Assembly: GCA_958405585.1 (NCBI GenBank)
Contig: CATYEP010000025.1
Location: 1-17,729, forward strand
Origin: an uncultured Eubacteriales bacterium
Lineage (GTDB): Bacteria > Bacillota > Clostridia > Christensenellales > Borkfalkiaceae
Length of the DNA stretch: 17,729 bases
Direction: 5' to 3'
Of this stretch, positions 13,886-17,729 are shown one piece after another. The notes beneath the pieces were generated by a model that saw nothing but the letters and a program-made list of their open reading frames with translations, was not told the DNA's origin and did no database searches. The translations under genes were made by a program, and so were the position numbers. Numbering within the stretch: the first letter of the stretch is position 1; each line of letters starts with the position of its first letter.

Positions 13886-13990
13886 TATTCACAAATTTTC
13901 TTTTGCAAAGGCAACAGAAAATTTCGTGATCGGATGGATAACCCGATATGCGCCGCTGAAGAGCGGTTGATATCGTTTTCTCTCTGTTTG
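13886..13990. repeat. Array element R1, right copy
   Basis: Compared with the left copy, the loop of the small hairpin differs (CCGCT-GAAG-AGCGG against CCGCT-CCAA-AGCGG) while the stem is unchanged. Here the flanks also pair perfectly (CGATAT / ATATCG), as do ATCGG / CCGAT. One base change (GCAACAG) breaks a pair in the AT-rich palindrome. Confidence 0.85.
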
Positions 13991-14105
13991 TTTCGTTATT
14001 GAGTATCTGATAAAAATGCTAGGATATTCTGGCTTTACAGAAGAAAACTGCAATTTTTATGAGAGTACTTTTCCAAAACCGCGTATTATTATAATTCAAA
14101 TTCGA

Positions 14106-14134
14106 TTGAAAGTCAACAGGATTTGTGCTACAAT
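14106..14134 (+). promoter_or_regulatory. Sigma-A promoter of yfbR
   Basis: TTGAAA (14106-14111), a 17-base spacer and TACAAT (14129-14134) preceded by TGC, an extended -10. Each hexamer is one base off consensus. The predicted start is about 20 bases before ATG 14163. Confidence 0.85.
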
Positions 14135-14162
14135 GGTTGTAACTTTTGCAAGGGGATCGGTT

Positions 14163-14744
14163 ATGTACAACTTTTATGCTTTTTTGGACAGAATGAAATA
14201 TATCCGCCGTTGGTCGCTGATGCGGTCATCGCGCGAAGAAAATATCATGGAACATTCCCAGCAGGTGGCGATGTTTGCGCACGCGCTGGCGGTGATCGAC
14301 ACGGAAATTTATCACAATAGCCCCGATATTCCGAAAACAGTTCTGTATGCGCTGTATCATGAGACGAGCGAAGTGATGACAGGGGATCTGCCCACACCCA
14401 TTAAATATTTCAATGCGGAGATCCACGGTGCCTACAAGCAACTCGAAGATCGGGCGGCGGATAAGTTGCTGGATATGCTTCCCGAACCTTTACGCAAGGG
14501 GATTTCAGGGTATGTGAAGGCGGATGCGGACAGCTATGAATATAAGCTGGTCAAGGCGGCGGATAAACTTTCCGCTTATGTGAAGTGCCTGGAAGAACTT
14601 AAAAGCGGGAACACGGAATTCAAACGCGCGAAAGAAAGTATCGAGGCGGAACTCAAGGCCAAAGATATGCCCTGTCTCAGATATTTTATAGGGCAATTTA
14701 TACCCGGCTTTTTATTGACGCTCGACGAAATGGAGAATTTGTGA
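14163..14744 (+). CDS. yfbR: YfbR-type HD-family 5'-deoxynucleotidase
   Basis: YfbR hydrolyses deoxyribonucleoside 5'-monophosphates and takes part in nucleotide salvage and dUMP supply. The 193-residue product matches the E. coli protein along its length: MYNFYAFLDRMKYIRRWSLMR at the start, ENIMEHSQQVAMFAHALA (H31), YHETSEVMTGDLPTPIKYF (66-84 region), LVKAADKLSAYVKCLEEL (D134) and IPGFLLTLDE at the end. The HD pair is H66-E67 instead of His-Asp, although the other metal and substrate residues (H31, D134, the Glu of TSE, the Asp of TGD, the Arg-Trp pair) are kept. The frame is open back to 14016, but the promoter and AAGGGG ribosome binding site fix the start at ATG 14163. It is a single-gene unit; the next gene has its own promoter. 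Confidence 0.92.
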   Translation: MYNFYAFLDRMKYIRRWSLMRSSREENIMEHSQQVAMFAHALAVIDTEIYHNSPDIPKTVLYALYHETSEVMTGDLPTPIKYFNAEIHGAYKQLEDRAADKLLDMLPEPLRKGISGYVKADADSYEYKLVKAADKLSAYVKCLEELKSGNTEFKRAKESIEAELKAKDMPCLRYFIGQFIPGFLLTLDEMENL

Positions 14745-14782
14745 AATTCTGCCGAAATTCATAAAAAAGCGTTAAATGTATA

Positions 14783-14811
14783 TTGCTTTCCCGCTTGTGG
14801 TATGCTATAAT
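14783..14811 (+). promoter_or_regulatory. Extended -10 promoter of the acyltransferase gene
   Basis: TTGCTT (14783-14788), a 17-base spacer and TGC-TATAAT (TATAAT at 14806-14811). It lies 34 bases before ATG 14845 and excludes the in-frame ATG at 14776 as a start. Confidence 0.8.
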
Positions 14812-14844
14812 TGTAATAAAATAATATTACTTTTGGTAAGAGAT

Positions 14845-15786
14845 ATGACAAAAAAGGACTTACGCAAAAGGCAGGCGGAATTAGAGAGCAAGGGACTGTA
14901 TGACGTTGACATGAATGAAGAGCATCGCACATTTGATGCGCTGCCGATCGACGGGGATTTTAATTATCTTCCCGTAAAATTTTCAGAGCGGTTCCGTCGT
15001 TGCTGGCTGTTGACAGTGGTAAAAATATTCGGACCTGTGATCACCTGGTTTTCGTTGGGAGCGCGGGTGAAGGGGCGAAAAAATCTGCGTGCGCTGAAGG
15101 GGAAAGGTGCCATTTCTGTTTGCAATCACGTGCATACGCTGGATACGCTTCTTATAAAGAATGCATTGGGTTCTTTCCGGGTCTTCAATACGGGATCCTA
15201 TTATCTTATAAAGCGCGGATGGGCGGGTCGTATTTTCAAGTCGGGCGGATTTTTGCCTGTCGGTACGACGTATGCGGATATGAAAAAATTGCAGGACGCA
15301 ATCGGCGTACTCACGGCGCGCGGCAAGATCGTGAATTTTTATCCTGAGCACGCGTTATGGCCGAGGTATGAAAAGCTGCGGCCGTTCAAGCAGGGCGCGT
15401 TCCATTATGCTGTCAAATTTGATGTGCCTGTACTGCCTCTGTTCATTGAATTCCGCGAAACGAAACTGCGAAAATTGTTTCATATGCAGAAAAAGCTGAT
15501 CCTGCACATACTTCCTGCCGTTTATGCGGAAAAAGAAGGGACGCCGCGGGAACAGACAAGAAAATTGAGCGAAGAAGTTTTTACTGCCATGAGCGAAGCG
15601 GGGAAGAGTTATTACGGCAGACCCGTTGCTTACAATGAACAGGCGGAGAATGCGTCGGTATTGCAGGAATGCGCCTGTGCGGACGCATCAAAATTAAACA
15701 AGAATAGAAGCAAAGAAGATAAGCTGAAAAACCGTACGGCCGCCGAGAATGTAGAGATCGGGCAGGAAACTACGGAAAACACCTGA
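14845..15786 (+). CDS. PlsC-family 1-acyl-glycerol-3-phosphate acyltransferase
   Basis: The family transfers acyl groups to lysophosphatidic acid in phospholipid synthesis at the membrane. This 313-residue member has a soluble N-terminal stretch (1-50), one hydrophobic segment (about 52-70), then the catalytic core: CNHVHTLDTLL with the H95-x4-D100 pair, GSYYLIKR, FLPVGTTYADMKKL, and FYPEHALWPRYEKLRPFKQGAF (P167-E168), followed by VPVLPLFIEF. The usual PEG of the third block is PEH, as in a clostridial subgroup I recall with YPE-x-x-(M/L)W. The C-terminal 50 residues are low-complexity and charged. The actual acyl acceptor is not shown. ATG 14845 follows the promoter at 14783-14811 with only a weak ribosome binding site (GGTAAGAG). 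A terminator follows at 15913. Confidence 0.85.
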   Translation: MTKKDLRKRQAELESKGLYDVDMNEEHRTFDALPIDGDFNYLPVKFSERFRRCWLLTVVKIFGPVITWFSLGARVKGRKNLRALKGKGAISVCNHVHTLDTLLIKNALGSFRVFNTGSYYLIKRGWAGRIFKSGGFLPVGTTYADMKKLQDAIGVLTARGKIVNFYPEHALWPRYEKLRPFKQGAFHYAVKFDVPVLPLFIEFRETKLRKLFHMQKKLILHILPAVYAEKEGTPREQTRKLSEEVFTAMSEAGKSYYGRPVAYNEQAENASVLQECACADASKLNKNRSKEDKLKNRTAAENVEIGQETTENT

Positions 15787-15912
15787 TAAAAACTGACAGG
15801 GGCAGTTCTGCTGATGCCGCAATTTATGCGACGCAACGCGCGTGAATGGGGATATCTTTTCGGAGGCATTGCGCAACTGCATATAAAAGTATCATAGAGG
15901 AAAAAATTTTGT
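15787..15912. other. 3' leader between the acyltransferase gene and its terminator
   Basis: It holds a small hairpin (AACTG / CAGTT, just after the stop) and a 22-codon open frame from ATG 15846 with no ribosome binding site. I see no credible gene. With the two terminators that follow and a small hairpin CCGAAA / TTTCGG (15965-15980), this is what the gene-free stretch 15787-16159 contains. Confidence 0.5.
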
Positions 15913-15955
15913 AAAAGACGGAGAGCTGATAAGTTTTTCCGTCTTTTTGTTTTTG
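15913..15955 (+). terminator. Intrinsic terminator of the acyltransferase gene
   Basis: A 10-bp stem AAAAGACGGA / TCCGTCTTTT with a 15-base loop is followed by a U-tract (TGTTTTT after the stem's own T-run). It lies 126 bases after the stop. Confidence 0.85.
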
Positions 15956-16011
15956 CGAGACAAACCGAAAACAGTTTCGGGTGTGATGGAATTTTAAAAA
16001 TACAATATAAA

Positions 16012-16054
16012 AAAACAGGACAGCCTGCAAACAGTGTGCGGGTTGTCCTGTTTT
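16012..16054 (-). terminator. Terminator of the pepV gene, bidirectional
   Basis: A 17-bp stem (16012-16028 with 16038-16054, two G-U pairs) is built on AAAACAGGACA / TGTCCTGTTTT with a 9-base loop. On the minus strand the stem ends in a run of seven T. It lies about 105 bases downstream of pepV. Confidence 0.88.
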
Positions 16055-16134
16055 GTAATAAAAGTTTTTGTCGCAACGTACCATTGAGGCAAACCTTTGT
16101 GCAAGAGTTTGCGCAAAAATCGCTGTAGGGTATT

Positions 16135-16178
16135 TTATTATTTGGTCAGTTTGTAGTTATTATTTGGTCAGTTCGTAG
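16135..16178. repeat. 22-bp tandem duplication spanning the pepV stop codon
   Basis: TTATTATTTGGTCAGTTTGTAG (16135-16156) is directly repeated at 16157-16178 with one change (T to C). On the minus strand the right copy is the end of pepV (Y-E-L-T-K-stop-stop); the left copy repeats it after the stop and is not translated. Confidence 0.93.
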
Positions 16179-17434
16179 ATGGCGTCGGTATAAATATCGA
16201 GCAGTTTTTGCACGTTTTCGAGGGTTATATATTCGTCTTTCTGGTGGATGGTGGAAGGTTCGTCCGCGAACTGCGGGCCGAAACCTGCCCCGTTTTTGAG
16301 GGCGCGCGCATACGTTCCGCCGCCGATAGCGAGCGGAGCATCCGTTTTTCCCGTGTGCTTATGATACACTTTTTGCAGAGCGGTTATGAGAAATCCGTTT
16401 TTGTCGTTGAAAAGGGGCGCCTGGCAATGCAAGAGCGTATAGGGTGCGCCGAATTTATCCAAAAGTGCGCAGATCTGTTCCTGCGTGTAGGTGGCAGGGT
16501 AACGGATATCGGTTACGATGCAGACTTTCCCGTCTCTGTATTGCACGGTGTTGGGCGACATGGTCAGGTATCCTGTTTCGTCGTGCAGTTTTTTCAGACC
16601 GAATACGTCGGCAAACAGCACGTCGTAAATATGCTTTATATCCGCATTCTTTTCGGAAAGACAGGCGAGCATTTTTTCAAGCGCGTTGACGCCTTTGTCC
16701 GGAGTGGACGCATGTGCGGAAATCCCGCAAGCAATGAGATTGCCGTTTTCTGCCGCAATGCTGTATTTTTGCAGGGGAAGCGACCCTGCGTCTGCCCCTT
16801 CGGCGCAAACGCGGTCGCAGACCATGTTGGCGCGTTCGCCGCCGTAGAGGGCGGTAAAAGGCGCGTTTTGTACGGGGAACTGCATTTCAAAATGCAAGAT
16901 CCCTTTTTCGGCATAGATGGCGGGAAAATCGGCGTCGGGCGTAAAACCGTAATCGGGCATGTGCGCCACTTTTTTATAATGTGCCATACATTCCCAACCG
17001 TTTTCCTCGTTGCAGCCGACGATGAGTTTGATTTTTTTCGAGGGCGTAAATCCGGAATCTTTGAGCGCTTTCAGTCCGTACAGACAAATAACGGCAGGGC
17101 CCTTATCGTCCATGGTTCCGCGGCCGTACAGTTTCCCGTCCGCAATTTCACCGCCGAACGGATCTTTTGTCCAGCCGTTGCCCGCAGGGACTACGTCCAG
17201 ATGCGCCAATATTGCAAATTCTTCGCCGTCACCGAAGATCACGTCTCCGACATAGTTGTCGTAATTGTGTGTTTCAAACCCGAAAGATGCCGCAAGATCC
17301 AGAAAATATTTCAGACTGTCCGCCGCGCCTTTGCCGAAAGGCATATGGGGCAGGGCGGGTGTTTGCGAACTGTCGATGCGTACGATTTGCGAGATGCTTT
17401 GAACACATGCATCAAAATAAGGTTTTGTATTCAT
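16160..17434 (-). CDS. pepV: M20-family dipeptidase, PepV type
   Basis: PepV-type enzymes are cytoplasmic zinc dipeptidases of the M20A clan that cleave dipeptides taken up or released from proteins. The 424-residue product is slightly shorter than lactobacillal PepV (about 470). Seen: LAHLDVVPAGNGW with H78 and D80, YGRGTMDDKGP with bridging D110, GCNEENGWE with E143-E144 (general base and zinc ligand), TPDADFP with D167, and a late TIHQKDEY with the last zinc His. The lid domain between is present. ATG 17434 is chosen because AAAAAAGGAG lies 7 bases before it; the frame is open 19 codons further upstream without a ribosome binding site. Its last codons and stop are duplicated in tandem just downstream. 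Confidence 0.9.
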   Translation of the reverse strand: MNTKPYFDACVQSISQIVRIDSSQTPALPHMPFGKGAADSLKYFLDLAASFGFETHNYDNYVGDVIFGDGEEFAILAHLDVVPAGNGWTKDPFGGEIADGKLYGRGTMDDKGPAVICLYGLKALKDSGFTPSKKIKLIVGCNEENGWECMAHYKKVAHMPDYGFTPDADFPAIYAEKGILHFEMQFPVQNAPFTALYGGERANMVCDRVCAEGADAGSLPLQKYSIAAENGNLIACGISAHASTPDKGVNALEKMLACLSEKNADIKHIYDVLFADVFGLKKLHDETGYLTMSPNTVQYRDGKVCIVTDIRYPATYTQEQICALLDKFGAPYTLLHCQAPLFNDKNGFLITALQKVYHKHTGKTDAPLAIGGGTYARALKNGAGFGPQFADEPSTIHQKDEYITLENVQKLLDIYTDAIYELTK

Positions 17435-17458
17435 GTTTGTTCTCCTTTTTTGATTTTT

Positions 17459-17498
17459 GCAGGCATATGTCCGATTTATGGGAGCAGGCATGTGTCCG
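17459..17498. repeat. Two 15-bp direct repeats upstream of pepV
   Basis: GCAGGCATATGTCCG (17459-17473) and GCAGGCATGTGTCCG (17484-17498) differ at one base and start 25 bases apart, in the 5' leader of pepV. They could be a tandem regulator site or a small duplication. A hairpin (CCGTCGGAA with TTCC and GACGG, 17521-17544) lies further upstream. I see no strong promoter; TTAAAA-N17-GATAAA on the minus strand, around 17550-17580, is a weak candidate. Confidence 0.55.
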
Positions 17499-17653
17499 CG
17501 GAAAATAGTTGTTTTTGCCGCCGTCGGAAGAGTTCCGAAGACGGACGTTGTTTATCAGGATTCGTGTAGATCCTTTTAATTAAATAAATGTTTCGCACGC
17601 ATCGGCTCAACGCAAATATTGCAGGGCGGTATTCGTGCGGAAGCAGAACCGCT

Positions 17654-17729
17654 TTTGTCGGTATAAAAAAGCTGAAAGACAGCGTTTGTCGGCATAAAGA
17701 AGCTCAGGGGCAGCGTGTTTTTGTCTGCG
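17654..17729. repeat. Degenerate direct repeats of about 31 bp at the right edge
   Basis: GTCGG(T/C)ATAAA(A/G)AAGCT followed by four variable bases, then G(A/G)CAGCGT, occurs at 17657 and 17688, and a third unit begins with TTTTTGTCTGCG at the edge. GCT and AGC can pair inside each unit. The period is not a multiple of three, which argues against a coding repeat. It may continue beyond the window. Confidence 0.65.

Larger units (their letters stand above)
13454..13990. repeat. Degenerate tandem array of hairpin-rich repeats, period about 215 bp
   Basis: Three diverged units can be traced by the shared GCAAAGGCA core at 13473, 13688 and 13905 (spacing 215 and 217). Each begins with an AT-rich palindrome, passes through small GC hairpins and a pyrimidine stretch (variants of TTTTCCCTCTTTG), and in two units ends with a long double hairpin block (13600-13671 and 13809-13880, spacing 209). 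The third unit lacks that block. Short open frames here share similar sequence only because they run through the repeats. This array, the TPP riboswitch and the yfbR promoter account for the 870-base gene-free stretch 13292-14162. Confidence 0.8.

Noticed and set aside
13454..13990. CRISPR array or insertion sequence
   Set aside because: Units are about 215 bp, diverged throughout, with no short exact repeats and unique spacers, and no transposase frame or clear target duplication.
16208..17569. 453-codon plus-strand open frame
   Set aside because: It is antisense to pepV, whose motifs and ribosome binding site are clear.
1..17729. tRNA, rRNA, prophage or defence genes
   Set aside because: I found no tRNA-like cloverleaf, rRNA segment, integrase, toxin-antitoxin pair or nuclease defence motif in either strand.

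Overview
The window reads as a chromosomal segment of a spore-forming, low-to-mid-GC Firmicute of the class Clostridia. It carries the sporulation pair yqfC-yqfD ahead of phoH, a c-di-AMP phosphodiesterase of the YqfF/PgpH type, ybeY and era, together with AGGAGG-type ribosome binding sites and sigma-A promoters with extended -10 (TGn) elements. Nothing in it looks like phage, plasmid or an insertion sequence. I cannot name the genus.

Layout. At 1-868 (minus) lies a mutY gene that runs off the left edge. The first 11 bases match the end of an Illumina adapter, so its last residues may be artificial. Divergent from it are a shikimate-kinase-family gene with a consensus promoter (1007-1507) and cysS (1583-2989). 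A YcxB-like membrane protein follows (3059-3715). After a gene-poor stretch with several hairpins comes a secreted M1-family metallopeptidase lipoprotein (4029-5465) with a possible sigma-E promoter. A two-gene minus-strand operon (5746-6647) encodes a DUF2238-like membrane protein and an FmdB zinc ribbon. The main operon, 6857-11918, is yqfC-yqfD-phoH-yqfF-ybeY-era with stop/start overlaps at four of five junctions. It joins sporulation, c-di-AMP turnover, rRNA maturation and ribosome assembly. dgkA and cdd, which sit before era in Bacillus, are missing.

A 421-residue thiamine transporter (ThiT with an extra N-terminal membrane domain) lies at 12026-13291 on the minus strand. It is controlled by a TPP riboswitch and intrinsic terminator (13328-13446). 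Upstream is an 870-base gene-free stretch occupied by a degenerate tandem array, period about 215 bp, of hairpin-rich repeats (13454-13990). The right part carries a YfbR-type 5'-deoxynucleotidase (14163-14744), a PlsC-type acyltransferase (14845-15786) and a PepV-type M20 dipeptidase (16160-17434, minus).

Most of the window is housekeeping. The points most worth a second look are the hairpin repeat array beside the riboswitch, the N-terminally extended ThiT, the PgpH homologue lacking its extracellular sensor domain, the HD-to-HE change in YfbR, a looped-out Shine-Dalgarno in front of the kinase gene, the duplicated 3' end of pepV, and the adapter-like left edge. I see no clear previously undescribed multi-gene system.
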